DNA of 47,254 nt from Opitutia bacterium. GTDB lineage: Bacteria > Verrucomicrobiota > Verrucomicrobiia > Opitutales > Opitutaceae. The stretch lies in the NCBI GenBank assembly GCA_003142615.1, contig PLMW01000059.1, positions 2,257-49,510 on the forward strand, read 5' to 3'. The stretch's first letter is position 1. Every line of letters starts with the position of its first letter. The position numbers were made by a program, and so were the translations under genes. Of the stretch, positions 7,780-16,984 are shown piece after piece. Below the pieces are notes generated by a model that worked only from the letters and a program-made list of their open reading frames with translations, was not told the DNA's origin and made no database searches.

Positions 7780-8061
7780 ATGCCCGGACGGCATGAGCGG
7801 CGGACATGCTCCCGTCCGGCGCCCGATGCGGAAAAATGCCGCAGTCGGCCTTCCGCCTGATTCGGTCACCGCCCGGCTCTGCTCGCGCTACTTCAGACGC
7901 AGCGAGCGGAGCAGCCAACTGCCTGCGCCGCTGATCGCTTGGTTGCCACGCACCGCCGCCGCGCGGTGCGAAGCCACCGGGCGAGTTATGCCAGCCCGGC
8001 ATTACAGAGAGCGTGCCAAAGTATTTCCCGGGATTCCGCCGCCACCGATATCCTGTAGCAC

Positions 8062-8601
8062 ATGAAACCTTCGTTCTATGCTCCGCCGGCTCCACCCGCA
8101 TCCGTTCCGCCGGATTCGCTCGTGGTGCGCACGCTGCTCGCCACCGCCCGGCAGCGCCCCGGCCTGGATGAAGCGCGCTGCCGGCTCGTGCTCGAGTGGC
8201 TGCGCGCCGGAGCGGCGGTGCGCGCGGCCCTGCGGGAATCCCTGGCCCCCTGCGGCCTGACTGAACTGAAGTTTGCCGTCCTGGTGGTGCTCTTCACCCT
8301 CGACCCCGAGCCGACCACCCCGGCCGACCTCGCCAGCCACGCCGGCGTTTCCCGCGCCGCCATCACGGATGCGCTCGACGGTTTGCAGGCGCACCAGCTG
8401 GTAGCGCGTGAGCGCGATCCCGTTGATCGCCGCACGATCGATGTCCGGCTGACCGGGGCGGGCCGCGAGACGGTCAACTCCGCGCTGCAGCGCTTTCTGC
8501 AGACGGCGGGCCACGTCGCCCGTTTTGTCGAGAAAGCTGAGCGCGCGGCCGCTGCCGTCGTATGCGCACACCTCAAGATCGGTGCCGGTGACACCGAATG
8601 A
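8062..8601 (+). CDS. MarR-family transcriptional regulator
   Basis: A 179-residue protein with the MarR winged-helix layout. A helical N-terminal dimerisation part leads to LTELKFAVLVVLF. Then come TTPADLASHAGVSRAAITDALDGLQAHQLV (helix-turn-helix) and the wing RERDPVDRRTIDVRLTGAG, which carries the DxRR signature, and a C-terminal dimerisation helix. It starts at ATG 8062. It lies 148 bases upstream of a complete RND efflux operon on the same strand, so it is probably the local repressor that releases pump expression when it binds a ligand. The ligand is unknown. Confidence 0.85.
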   Translation: MKPSFYAPPAPPASVPPDSLVVRTLLATARQRPGLDEARCRLVLEWLRAGAAVRAALRESLAPCGLTELKFAVLVVLFTLDPEPTTPADLASHAGVSRAAITDALDGLQAHQLVARERDPVDRRTIDVRLTGAGRETVNSALQRFLQTAGHVARFVEKAERAAAAVVCAHLKIGAGDTE

Positions 8602-8749
8602 ACCACTCCTCTTCCATGAAAAAGTGTCACCTCCTTATTGCGTTCGTGCTCCGGGCCGTACTGGGCGCGATCTGCGGCAACAAGCCACGGCAAAACCGCC
8701 CCGCGCCAGCCCTGTAACGATCCATCCGCAGCCTTTTCCCAATCGCCCA

Positions 8750-9916
8750 ATGAAAAACCTATCTCTTCTCGGCCTCTTGATCGCCGCGAGTGCAGTGTCA
8801 TGCTCCCGCACACAAGCTCCGCCCCCTCCCGCACCGGAAGTGGCGACGATAACGGTGGCCCGCCAGCCGGTCTTGCTGACAACCGAATTGCCCGGCCGCA
8901 CCTCTCCCTATCTCATCGCGGAAATCCGGCCGCAGGTCAACGGGCTCATCCAGAAACGGCTCTTCACGGAGGGTTCCGACGTCCAGGCCGGCCAGGAGCT
9001 CTATCAGATTGATCCCGCCCCCTTTCAGACGGCGCTCGACGCCGCCAAGGCCGCCCTTGGCCGGGCTGAGGCCAGTCTGCCTGCCATCCGGTTGAAGGCG
9101 GATCGCCTCAAGGAGGCTCTGGCCGACAAAGCGGTCAGTCAGCAGGACTTTGACGATGTGGATGCGGCGCTAAAACAGGTCGAGGCTGATATCCAGTACT
9201 ACAAGGCGACAGTGGAAACCGCCCGCATCAACTTGGGATACGCCCATATTGTCTCGCCGATCTCCGGTCGGATCGGGTCGTCCACGGTGACCGGTGGCGC
9301 CATCGTCACCGCGTATCAGCCCACGCCTCTCGCCACCATTCAGCAACTGGATCCCATTTATGTGGATGTGCCCCAATCCACCAACGAGCTATTGCGATTG
9401 CAGCGACGTCTGGAGGATGGACGGCTCACCCGCGACGCGACGAACGCTAACCAGGTGCAGCTCATCCTGGGAGACGGCGCGAGGTATCCGTTGGAAGGAA
9501 CGCTGCAATTCCGCGACGTCTCGGTGGATCCGACCACCGCATCTGTCATCCTGCGGGCAGTCTTTCCCAATCCGAATGGAGTTCTCCTGCCGGGCATGTT
9601 CGTCCGGGCGGTGGTGAAAGAAGGCGTCGACAACCAGGGGATTCTGGTTCCTCAGCAAACGGTCTCCCGCGATACCAAGGGAAACCCCGTGGCCCTGATT
9701 GTGAACGCCGGCGGCACGGTCGAACAACGGCAACTCGTCATCGACCGGGCGATCGGCGCCCAATGGCTCGTCTCCTCCGGCCTGGCACCAGGCGACCGCG
9801 TGATTGCGGAAGGGAGTCAACGCATACGGCCCGGCGTCCCGGTGAAGGCGGTGCCCTTTGATGACGGTCAGAAACAGCCGGGAACCGCGGCCCAGCCAGC
9901 GCCAACCTCGAAATAA
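8750..9916 (+). CDS. RND efflux periplasmic adaptor (MexA/AcrA family)
   Basis: A 388-residue lipoprotein. The signal peptide ends in the lipobox AVSC (Cys at about residue 20), followed by a Pro-rich tether. The membrane-fusion-protein fold follows: a lipoyl half-motif around PYLIAEIRPQVNGLIQKRLF, a coiled-coil hairpin (KAALGRAEASLPAIRLKADRL region), the second lipoyl half INLGYAHIVSPISGRIG, and beta-barrel and membrane-proximal domains to the end. The frame is open upstream of 8750, but that ATG gives the proper signal peptide. It bridges pump and outer-membrane factor; the pump gene begins 12 bases downstream. Confidence 0.93.
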   Translation: MKNLSLLGLLIAASAVSCSRTQAPPPPAPEVATITVARQPVLLTTELPGRTSPYLIAEIRPQVNGLIQKRLFTEGSDVQAGQELYQIDPAPFQTALDAAKAALGRAEASLPAIRLKADRLKEALADKAVSQQDFDDVDAALKQVEADIQYYKATVETARINLGYAHIVSPISGRIGSSTVTGGAIVTAYQPTPLATIQQLDPIYVDVPQSTNELLRLQRRLEDGRLTRDATNANQVQLILGDGARYPLEGTLQFRDVSVDPTTASVILRAVFPNPNGVLLPGMFVRAVVKEGVDNQGILVPQQTVSRDTKGNPVALIVNAGGTVEQRQLVIDRAIGAQWLVSSGLAPGDRVIAEGSQRIRPGVPVKAVPFDDGQKQPGTAAQPAPTSK

Positions 9917-9928
9917 CGGAGACGCGCC

Positions 9929-12900
9929 ATGCTATCGAGATTCTTCCTGAAGCGGCCGGTCTTCGCCTGGGTGATCGCCATCATCCTGATGGTGGCGGGT
10001 TGCCTGGCGATCTACCAGTTGCCCATTTCGCAGTATCCCCCCATCGCCCCGCCGTCGATCGCCATCCAGGCGTCCTATCCCGGCGCCTCGGCGGAAACGG
10101 TGGAGAACAGCGTGACCCAGATCATCGAGCAGAAGATGACCGGGTTCGACAAGATGCTGTACATGACGGCGACCAGCGACTCGTCCGGTCAAGCCCGACT
10201 TGAGCTGACCTTCGCCCCGGGGACCGATCCGGACCTCGCCCAAGCCCAAGTGCAGAACAAGCTCCAACTCGCCATGGCGAGCCTGCCGCAGGTGGTACAA
10301 CTCCAAGGCATCAACGTCAGGAAAAGCACTCGCAACTACCTGATCATCGTGGGCCTGGTTTCGGAAGACGGGAGCATGAACGGGTATGATCTGCGGAACT
10401 TTGCCGCCGCCAACCTGGAGAAGGTGCTTTCCCGGGTGCCGGGCGTGGGTGAAGTGGAGGTCTTCGGCGGCCTGTACGCCATGCGCGTCTGGCTCAACCC
10501 AGAGAAGCTGACCGATTACGGGATGACGATCCAGGATGTCATCACGGCGCTGAAGGCCTACAACGCTGAGGTGTCCGCGGGACAGTTCGGCGGGTCGCCG
10601 GCGATGCCGGGCCAGCGCCTGAACGCCTCCATCATCGTCCAGAGCATGCTCAAGACGCCCGCCGAGTTTGCCGCCGTCCCGCTGCGCACCAACCCGGACG
10701 GGTCCGTCGTACGCGTCGGCGACGTGGGTCGGACGGAGCTGGGAACGGAAGCCTACGACATCGATCTCTCCTACAACGGCAAACCCTCGGTCGGCCTGGC
10801 CATCCGTCAGGCCGCCGGCGCCAATGCGCTGACCACCGCCGACAGCGTCAGGGCGAAAATGGAGGAATTGAGCCACTTTTTCCCCATGGGGATGAAGGTC
10901 GTTTATCCTTACGACACCACCCCGTTCATCCGGGTGTCCATCGGCGAAGTGGTGAAGACCCTCATCGAGGCGGTCGCCCTGGTCTTCCTGGTGATGTATC
11001 TGTTCATGGGAAACATGCGGGCCACCCTGATCCCGACCATCGCGGTGCCGGTGGTGCTTCTGGGAACGTTCGCGGCACTGTCGCTCTTTGGATTCTCCAT
11101 CAACATGCTGACCATGTTCGCCATGGTGCTCGCCATCGGCCTCCTGGTGGACGATGCGATCGTGGTCGTCGAGAACGTGGAGCGGATCATGAGCGAGGAG
11201 GGGCTCTCGCCCCTGCAGGCTACCCGCAAGTCCATGGACCAGATCACCAGCGCCCTGATCGGCATCGGGCTGGTGCTCTCGGCGGTGTTCGGTCCGATGG
11301 CGTTTTTCCCCGGGTCGACCGGGGTCATTTACCGGCAATTTTCAGTGACCATCATCGCCTCGATGCTGCTTTCGGTGGTGGTAGCCCTGATCCTGACTCC
11401 GGTGCTGTGCGCAACGCTGCTCAAACCGGTGGAGAAGGGCCACGAGGCGGCAGAGACCGGGATCTGGTTCCTGCGCCCGTTCTTCGGATGGTTCGACCGG
11501 ATGTTCTTCCGATCGAGGGACAATTATCTGAAACTGGTGGGGCGCTCGCTGGCCAAAAAGGTCCGGTACGTCGCCGTCTTCGTCGCGATCGTGGTCGCCA
11601 TGGGATTCCTCTTCAAGCGGATGCCCACCGCGTATCTCCCGGATGAAGACCAGGGGATGATGTTGGTCCAGGTCCAGCTGCCGGCCAACTCGACCCTGGA
11701 CCAGACCATCGGAATCATGAAAGAAGTCTCCGATCACCTTCTGAATAACGAGAAGGACACCGTCGATTCCGTCATGACGATTTGCGGCGTCAGCTTCTCC
11801 GGACGGGGGCAGAACTCGGGCATGGCCTTCGTCAAGCTCAGGGACTGGGGACTCCGCAACCGTGCGGATCTGAAGGTGGGCGCGCTGGCCGGAAGATCGA
11901 TGGCGCGGTTTTCCAGGATCCGCAACGCCCTGGTGTTTGCCTTCGCTCCGCCCGCGGTCACCGAACTGGGCATGTCGAAGGGGTTTGACTACCAGTTGCT
12001 GGACCGCGGCGGTCTGGGCCACGCCAAGCTGATGGCCGCCCGCAACCAACTCCTCGGCATGGCGGCCCAGAGCCCGGTGTTGGCGAAGGTCCGCCCCAAC
12101 GGTCTGGAAGACGTGCCCGAGTACCACGTTGACCTCGATTGGGACAAGGCCGGTGCATTGGGGGTTCCGATCACCACGATCCAGAGCACGATCTCGGCTG
12201 CCTTCGGCAGCGCGTATGTCAACGACTTCATTGAAGGCGGCCGGGTAAAGCGGGTCTTTGTCCAGGCGGATGCACCCTACCGCATGCTTCCCCAGGACGT
12301 GGACAAACTCTATGTGCGTAACGGCTCAGGCAAGATGGTCCCCTTCTCGTCCTTCGCGGGCGGGCACTGGACTTCCGGATCTCCGAAGCTGGAGCGTTTC
12401 AATGGCTTTCCGTCCATCAACATCCTGGGCGAGTCGGCACCGGGGAAAAGTTCCGGCGAGGCCATGGATGCCATGGAAAGCTTCGTGCAGAAGCTGCCGC
12501 AGGGCATCGGCTATGACTGGAACGGACTTTCCTACCAGGAGCGGCAGGCCGGCGCCCAGGCGGCTCCCCTTTACGCATTTTCCATTCTGGTGATCTTCCT
12601 GTGCCTGGCGGCCCTGTATGAGAGCTGGCCCATTCCGATCTCGATCCTACTGGCCCTGCCGCTGGGGGTCATCGGCGGCGTGATCGCCTCGTCCCTCCGC
12701 GGGATGCCCAACGACGTGTACTTCCAGATCGGCCTGTTGACGACCCTCGGCCTGGCCACCAAGAACGCCATCCTGATCGTCCAGTTCGCCAAGACCCGGG
12801 TGGAAGAGGGCATGGGTCTGATCGAGGCGACCCTGGAGGCGGCGAAGCTGAGGTTGCGCCCCATCGTCATGACCTCGCTGGCCTTCGGCTTCGGGGTCCT

Positions 12901-13102
12901 GCCGCTGGCGATTGCGCACGGCGCCGGCGCCGGCGCGCAAACCGCCATCGGCACCGCCGTGCTGGGCGGCGTGGTCACCTCGACTCTCCTGGTGACCCTG
13001 TTTGCCCCGCTCTTCTATGTGGTGATCGAGAAGAACTTCGGCCGAGGCAGCCGGCGACGCGCGGCCGATAGCGTTCCGCCAATCCAATCTGGGAACAGCT
13101 AA
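9929..13102 (+). CDS. RND multidrug efflux pump (HAE-1, AcrB/MexB family)
   Basis: A 1057-residue inner-membrane pump of normal family length. It opens with MLSRFFLKRPVFAWVIAI, the classic first transmembrane helix of AcrB-type proteins. Then come the porter motif QYPPIAPPSIAIQASYPGAS, the pore-domain stretch ENSVTQIIEQKM, and the TM4 proton-relay segment AIGLLVDDAIVVVENVERIM with the two conserved Asp residues. The second half repeats the layout, including LTTLGLATKNAILIVQFA. It exports hydrophobic or amphipathic compounds using the proton gradient, as a trimer. It sits between its adaptor and its outer-membrane factor, and marR upstream is the likely regulator. Confidence 0.95.
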   Translation: MLSRFFLKRPVFAWVIAIILMVAGCLAIYQLPISQYPPIAPPSIAIQASYPGASAETVENSVTQIIEQKMTGFDKMLYMTATSDSSGQARLELTFAPGTDPDLAQAQVQNKLQLAMASLPQVVQLQGINVRKSTRNYLIIVGLVSEDGSMNGYDLRNFAAANLEKVLSRVPGVGEVEVFGGLYAMRVWLNPEKLTDYGMTIQDVITALKAYNAEVSAGQFGGSPAMPGQRLNASIIVQSMLKTPAEFAAVPLRTNPDGSVVRVGDVGRTELGTEAYDIDLSYNGKPSVGLAIRQAAGANALTTADSVRAKMEELSHFFPMGMKVVYPYDTTPFIRVSIGEVVKTLIEAVALVFLVMYLFMGNMRATLIPTIAVPVVLLGTFAALSLFGFSINMLTMFAMVLAIGLLVDDAIVVVENVERIMSEEGLSPLQATRKSMDQITSALIGIGLVLSAVFGPMAFFPGSTGVIYRQFSVTIIASMLLSVVVALILTPVLCATLLKPVEKGHEAAETGIWFLRPFFGWFDRMFFRSRDNYLKLVGRSLAKKVRYVAVFVAIVVAMGFLFKRMPTAYLPDEDQGMMLVQVQLPANSTLDQTIGIMKEVSDHLLNNEKDTVDSVMTICGVSFSGRGQNSGMAFVKLRDWGLRNRADLKVGALAGRSMARFSRIRNALVFAFAPPAVTELGMSKGFDYQLLDRGGLGHAKLMAARNQLLGMAAQSPVLAKVRPNGLEDVPEYHVDLDWDKAGALGVPITTIQSTISAAFGSAYVNDFIEGGRVKRVFVQADAPYRMLPQDVDKLYVRNGSGKMVPFSSFAGGHWTSGSPKLERFNGFPSINILGESAPGKSSGEAMDAMESFVQKLPQGIGYDWNGLSYQERQAGAQAAPLYAFSILVIFLCLAALYESWPIPISILLALPLGVIGGVIASSLRGMPNDVYFQIGLLTTLGLATKNAILIVQFAKTRVEEGMGLIEATLEAAKLRLRPIVMTSLAFGFGVLPLAIAHGAGAGAQTAIGTAVLGGVVTSTLLVTLFAPLFYVVIEKNFGRGSRRRAADSVPPIQSGNS

Positions 13103-13103
13103 C

Positions 13104-14573
13104 ATGAACAAGAACGCTTTTCTTTCGCTCGTTGGAGCTGTCCTCCTCACGGCCGGCTGCACCATGGCTCCGAAATACGCGAGGCCGGAGGCCCCCGTCC
13201 CCGCAGAATGGCCGGGCGGTGCCGCCTACCAGAATATCCAGACTACGGCCGACGCGCCGGCAGCCCCGGACCTGGGTTGGCGGCAGTTCTTCACCGACGA
13301 AAAACTCCAGCAGGTCATCGCGACGGCCTTGACGAACAATCGCGACCTGCGGCTGGCCGCTTTGAATGTGGAAGAGGCACAGGCAATGTACGGCATCAAA
13401 CGAGCCGAGCTGCTGCCCGCGGTTAATGCAGTCGGCAGTGGGAGCAAAGAAAAGGTTCCCGCCGATCTCTCGAGCACTGGAACCGTGCGGACCTCGGAGC
13501 GATTCAGTGTCAACCTCGGCGTCACATCCTGGGAAATCGACTTCTTCGGCCGCATCCGCAGCTTGAAGGATCGGGCGCTGGAAGAATACCTGGCCACGGA
13601 ACAGGCCCGCCGCAGCACACAGATAATGCTAGTGGCCTCGGTGGCTGACACGTATCTGGCTCTGGCCGCGGATCGAGAGAATCTGACCCTGGCGGAAAGC
13701 ACTCTTGCGGCCCAGCAGGATGCCTACAAAATGAACAAGCGCCGCCATGATCTTGGCCTTGTGCCGGACTTGGACCTTTATCGTGCACAAGCGCAAGTGG
13801 ATACTGCCCGCGGAGATCTTGCCCGCTTCAGACAACTGGTGGCGCAGGATGAAAATGCCTTGAACCTTCTGTTGGGCGGTCCGGTGCGGGGCGAACTTCT
13901 GCCAGCGGGGTTGACCGGCGTTACTCCTCCGAAAGAAATTTCTCCCGGCGTGTCCTCAGAGGTGCTCCTGCGCCGGCCTGATGTCCTCCAAGCCGAGAGC
14001 ATGCTTCGGGCGGCCAACGCCGACATCGGCGCCGCCCGGGCGGCATTTTTCCCGCGTATTTCCCTGACGGGCGCGTTTGGCACCTCCAGCAGCGATCTCT
14101 CCAGACTCTTCAAATCAGGCCAGGGTTCGTGGAACTTTGCGCCGCAGATCGTTATGCCGATCTTCGACGCCCGCATCTGGTCCGCGCACCGGGCCGCCAA
14201 AGTGCAACAGGAGATCGCCGTGACCCAATACGAGAAGGCGATTCAGAGTGCCTTCCGGGAAGTGGCCGACACCCTTGCCGTACGCGGCACTGTGGACCAG
14301 CAGGTGGCGGCGCAGCAATCCCTGGTCAATGCCATTGCCGAAACCTACCGTCTGTCCAGTTCCCTTTACGACAAGGGAATCGACAGCTATCTGAGCGTCC
14401 TCGACGCGCAACGGTCCTTATACGCAGCGCGGCAGGGATTGGTTTATCTCCGCCTGGCGAAGCTCGCCAACGATGTGAGGCTTTACGCCGTGTTGGGCGG
14501 AGGCTGGCAAACCGAACCATCGCCCGGTTCCGCCGCAATGTCCGGCTCTTCACCAGAGCACCGCCGCGACTGA
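13104..14573 (+). CDS. Outer-membrane efflux factor, NodT/OprM family lipoprotein
   Basis: A 489-residue lipoprotein with lipobox LTAGC near residue 19 and the family start CTMAPKYARPEAPVP. Two repeats of long coiled-coil hairpins follow, as in TolC/OprM. Recognisable segments include DLGWRQFFTDEKLQQVIATAL, SWEIDFFGRIRSLKDRAL and LLRRPDVLQAESMLRAANADIGAARAAFFP, all typical of NodT-type secretin-like efflux factors. ATG 13104 begins one base after the pump stop, so the three genes form one tight operon. It provides the outer-membrane channel of the pump. Confidence 0.93.
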   Translation: MNKNAFLSLVGAVLLTAGCTMAPKYARPEAPVPAEWPGGAAYQNIQTTADAPAAPDLGWRQFFTDEKLQQVIATALTNNRDLRLAALNVEEAQAMYGIKRAELLPAVNAVGSGSKEKVPADLSSTGTVRTSERFSVNLGVTSWEIDFFGRIRSLKDRALEEYLATEQARRSTQIMLVASVADTYLALAADRENLTLAESTLAAQQDAYKMNKRRHDLGLVPDLDLYRAQAQVDTARGDLARFRQLVAQDENALNLLLGGPVRGELLPAGLTGVTPPKEISPGVSSEVLLRRPDVLQAESMLRAANADIGAARAAFFPRISLTGAFGTSSSDLSRLFKSGQGSWNFAPQIVMPIFDARIWSAHRAAKVQQEIAVTQYEKAIQSAFREVADTLAVRGTVDQQVAAQQSLVNAIAETYRLSSSLYDKGIDSYLSVLDAQRSLYAARQGLVYLRLAKLANDVRLYAVLGGGWQTEPSPGSAAMSGSSPEHRRD

Positions 14574-14607
14574 TTTTCCGAAAATCCATCCTGGGAGTGG
14601 CGAGAAT

Positions 14608-14850
14608 ATGAAAAAAATAAAACAGCTAAAACGCAACGTCCGTCGTGGCTCAAAAAGCACGCAAACTGTGCCCTCCACCGAGGTACGCATACGGCAACGT
14701 GCCTATGAAATCCATCAGGCGCGCGGCGGCGCTTCTGGACGCGATCTGGACGACTGGCTGCAAGCTGAACGCGAAATCAAAGCCGAGATGGATCAACTGT
14801 CGGAGGAAGATCCTACTGGGCCGGAAGAACTTTTGCCCCCTCAAGGCTGA
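14608..14850 (+). CDS. DUF2934 domain protein
   Basis: An 80-residue protein with a basic N terminus (KKIKQLKRNVRRGSK) and a DUF2934 core: EVRIRQRAYEIHQARGGASG followed by RDLDDWLQAEREI. This matches the family pattern of IRxRAYxLxxxRG...GxxxxDWLxAE. Function is unknown; DUF2934 proteins are common in Opitutaceae and other soil bacteria. It lies 34 bases after the outer-membrane factor and may be the last gene of the efflux operon. The acidic C terminus contains SEEDPTGPEELLP. Confidence 0.8.
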   Translation: MKKIKQLKRNVRRGSKSTQTVPSTEVRIRQRAYEIHQARGGASGRDLDDWLQAEREIKAEMDQLSEEDPTGPEELLPPQG

Positions 14851-15013
14851 GGTTTCTCCGCATCGCGCAGCTCCTGCCGCTGGTGTTCGCCCGGAGTGTC
14901 AGCGCCGAGGCCCGCTTCAACATGGGTCTGGTCATCGCCACCGGCACGGCCATCGGCACGTGTTTTACGCCCTTCGTTGTGCCGGCCTTCTACGTCCATG
15001 TTGCCCACGACCG
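14851..15013 (+). pseudogene. 3' remnant of a second RND pump gene
   Basis: The reading frame through this stretch gives RIAQLLPLVFA, then AEARFNMGLVIATGTAIGT and FTPFVVPAFYVHVA. This matches the last two transmembrane segments of RND pumps (typically FNxGLVIATGMTIGTLFTLFVVPAFY). There is no start and nothing of the other thousand residues. It is not a duplicate of the neighbouring intact pump, whose end reads TAIGTAVLGGVVTSTLLVTLFAP in pieces. So a different RND gene once stood here. Confidence 0.65.
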
Positions 15014-15366
15014 CGGCGCCGGTTCTCGCCCCCCACCCATTAGCCGCCAGTTTATGCCCTTGCAGGGCAGGCCGCGGAGGAAGTCGGTCCTCCGTCTCCT
15101 TGAGGAAAAAGGCCTGCCCTGCTTCCCCACTCCCGCTTATGCACCACTCATCTCCCTCCCCGCCTCCTTCTCGCCGCGCTCGATCCGGTCGCAGGCCCGC
15201 CACGACCTAGCCGGCGCCATCGCCCGGCTCGACCGCGCCACCGGCATGCTGGCAGCGAAAGATTCGCAGTGACATTCGTACTTTCCCGTCCCGCACTCGC
15301 TGGCATTGTCGGGGCATCGCATCAGCCGTTGGCCGGCCGTAGGTCACCGGCAGCCTACCGCACCAC
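15014..15366. other. Intergenic stretch between gene remnants
   Basis: About 350 bases between the RND and phospholipase remnants. Frames are open on both strands: a plus-strand frame ending LAAKDSQ, and a minus-strand Cys-rich peptide with CPDN, ECGTGK and ECHC. Neither is convincing as a gene. It is probably scrambled remnant DNA. Confidence 0.4.
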
Positions 15367-15632
15367 ATGAACCCACGTCTTCTCTGTCTCGTCGTCCTCG
15401 GAGCCGCATTGGGTGCCGGCGCACCCTGTGCTGCTGCCGCGCTGATCTACAGCCTCGTCGCTCCCTCCGCCACGGTGCGCTCCAGGCCGACCTGACCGTG
15501 CCCTCTAGCGTGCTCAGCGGCAGCTTCGCGACCTACCTGCACATCCAATACTGGTCCGGCTACGGCGAGAGCCTGCTCCATTACGACCGCCGCACCGACA
15601 CCGTGCGCACCGGCTTTTCGCTCGTGCGGTAA
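15367..15632 (+). pseudogene. Gutted outer-membrane phospholipase A (OMPLA-like)
   Basis: ATG 15367 opens a clear signal peptide (MNPRLLCLVVLGAALGAG). The frame then breaks and another frame carries FATYLHIQYWSGYGESLL followed by HYDRRTDTVRTGFSLVR and a stop. The GYGESLxxYxxR strand next to the C terminus is the hallmark of the last beta strands of outer-membrane phospholipase A1. So the signal peptide and the last 45 residues remain, while the central barrel and the catalytic His-Ser region have been deleted and the frame shifted. No function is expected. Confidence 0.55.
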
Positions 15633-15858
15633 GCTGCGCCGCAGAACGCCTCCCCTCATCGTTACGATGCGGCAACGAAGCCGCACCGATGGCGAAACAG
15701 TCCGAGAGGGAGGGCCGAGCTCCCGCGGGGCTGAAGGTCCACGGGCTCACAGGAACTCGCCCCTCCATTGACCGAATCAAGTCCGAAGCCGTCTTAACGA
15801 TTCCGGTCACCTGGCTCCTTCCGGGAAAGCGCTCGCCATCCCGCAACCGTCGACCACC

Positions 15859-16815
15859 ATGCCGGCAATGGAACTGCGCCACCTGCGCTACTTCAAGGCC
15901 GTCGCCGCGACACTCAATTTCAGCCGGGCGGCCGAACAGTTGCACGTCGCCCAGCCGGCGCTGAGTCGTCAGATCCACAATCTCGAGGATGAACTCGGCA
16001 CCCGGCTGTTCGACCGGAACCGCGTGCGTGTCCAGCTCACCGACGCCGGCCGCACGCTGGTCGCCCACACCGACAAGATCCTCGCCGAGGTGGATATCGC
16101 GGTCGAATCGGTACGCGCCGCCCAGCACGGCACCGGCGGCCGGTTGATGATCGGCAACGACTGGCGGCTCTCGATTCATCTCATCCCCGAAACCATCGCC
16201 GAGTTTCGCACCCGCCACCCCGGGGTCGAGATCGCCCTGGTCGATCTTCCCACCCGCGAGCAGATCGCGGCCTTGCGGGCTGGTCATGCCCACGTGTGCT
16301 TCCTGCCGCGCGATTCGGTTCCCACTCACGCCGACTTTGACTCCATGCTCATCCTGAAGGCCGAGATTAGGGTGGTGGTCGGTCGCCGCCATCGTCTGGC
16401 CCGGCGCCCGTCGGTACGGCTGGCCGATTTCCGCAACGAGACCTTCGTCCGGCCGACTGGCGTCCAGATGGAAGCCTACACCACCTTCGTCGTCCAGGCG
16501 TGCCGCCTGGCCGGATTCACGCCGATCTTTGTCACCCACAAATGCTCGTCGCTCGAGGCATTCCTTACCCTGGCAGGCGCCGGGCTCGGGGTAGTGCTGC
16601 TGCCGGACATTCTCTGTCCGACCGACCGACCGTCGGTGCGTTACCTCCAGTCTGACTGCCAGGCGATTGAGATTTACGCGGTATGGCTGCGCACGGAAAC
16701 CTCCCGGCTGCTGACCGACTACATTGCGATCCTCCGGTCGCATGTCGCCGCAACCGGCATTCGACCTGACCCTCCCACCCGGCTTATTCGACCAGCGATT
16801 CGAGCAGCGCCTTGA
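15859..16815 (+). CDS. LysR-family transcriptional regulator
   Basis: A 318-residue protein. The N-terminal winged helix reads MELRHLRYFKAVAATLNFSR, then AAEQLHVAQPALSRQIHNLE and DELGTRLFDRNRVRVQLTDAG, the LysR consensus nearly letter for letter. Residues 95-300 form the two-lobed effector-binding domain (GRLMIGNDWRLSIHLIPETI ... GLGVVLLPD). Start could be ATG 15859 or 15868; the second begins exactly at the usual MELR. It is flanked by gene remnants on both sides, so its regulated partner may be lost. The C terminus runs about 32 bases into a minus-strand remnant. Confidence 0.88.
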   Translation: MPAMELRHLRYFKAVAATLNFSRAAEQLHVAQPALSRQIHNLEDELGTRLFDRNRVRVQLTDAGRTLVAHTDKILAEVDIAVESVRAAQHGTGGRLMIGNDWRLSIHLIPETIAEFRTRHPGVEIALVDLPTREQIAALRAGHAHVCFLPRDSVPTHADFDSMLILKAEIRVVVGRRHRLARRPSVRLADFRNETFVRPTGVQMEAYTTFVVQACRLAGFTPIFVTHKCSSLEAFLTLAGAGLGVVLLPDILCPTDRPSVRYLQSDCQAIEIYAVWLRTETSRLLTDYIAILRSHVAATGIRPDPPTRLIRPAIRAAP

Positions 16816-16984
16816 ACTTCAGCTCGGTCTCGACGAACTCCTTTTCCGGTTCCGAGCCGGCCCCGATGCCGCCGCCAGCGTAGGATGCCGGCTGGGCGAG
16901 CACGTTGAGCAGGCGCACGCACGCCGGTAACGCCGCGCGCACCGGCGTCGGCGTATGCAGGTGCTGGACGTTGGCCAGACGCTT
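16784..16984 (-). pseudogene. 3' remnant of a chorismate-utilising enzyme gene
   Basis: The minus strand encodes RLANVQHLHTPTPVRAALPA followed by YAGGGIGAGSEPEKEFVETE and LKFKALLESLVE plus stop. These match two segments of the MenF/PabB/TrpE fold: the NVQHLxTxVxAxL strand and the C-terminal YAGxGIxxxSxPxxExxET motif. They are joined directly, so the intervening block with the LHPTPAVxG motif and the rest of the active site is missing. The gene is dead. Which family member it was (isochorismate, aminodeoxychorismate or anthranilate synthase) cannot be decided. Confidence 0.6.

Larger units (their letters stand above)
7237..8061. other. Long intergenic region
   Basis: About 825 bases without a convincing large gene. 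It holds an AT-rich patch at about 7540-7590, a possible 26-residue membrane peptide gene on the minus strand (7607-7687) and a perfect hairpin at 7761-7779. It presumably also contains the promoter of the marR-RND operon, although no clear -35/-10 pair is visible. Confidence 0.5.

Noticed and set aside
7404-7796. 130-residue plus-strand frame
   Set aside because: Arg/Thr/Pro-rich without domain or ribosome binding site; a small membrane peptide on the other strand fits the region better.
9932-11338. 468-residue frame antisense to the RND pump
   Set aside because: His/Asp/Gly-rich mirror of a highly conserved pump gene; no domain.
15137-15322. Cys-rich minus-strand peptide resembling a metallothionein (CPDN, ECGTGK, ECHC)
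   Set aside because: The Cys are few and confined to the first 20 residues, the rest is a mirror of the plus strand, and the region is gene debris. I could not match it to a known metallothionein.
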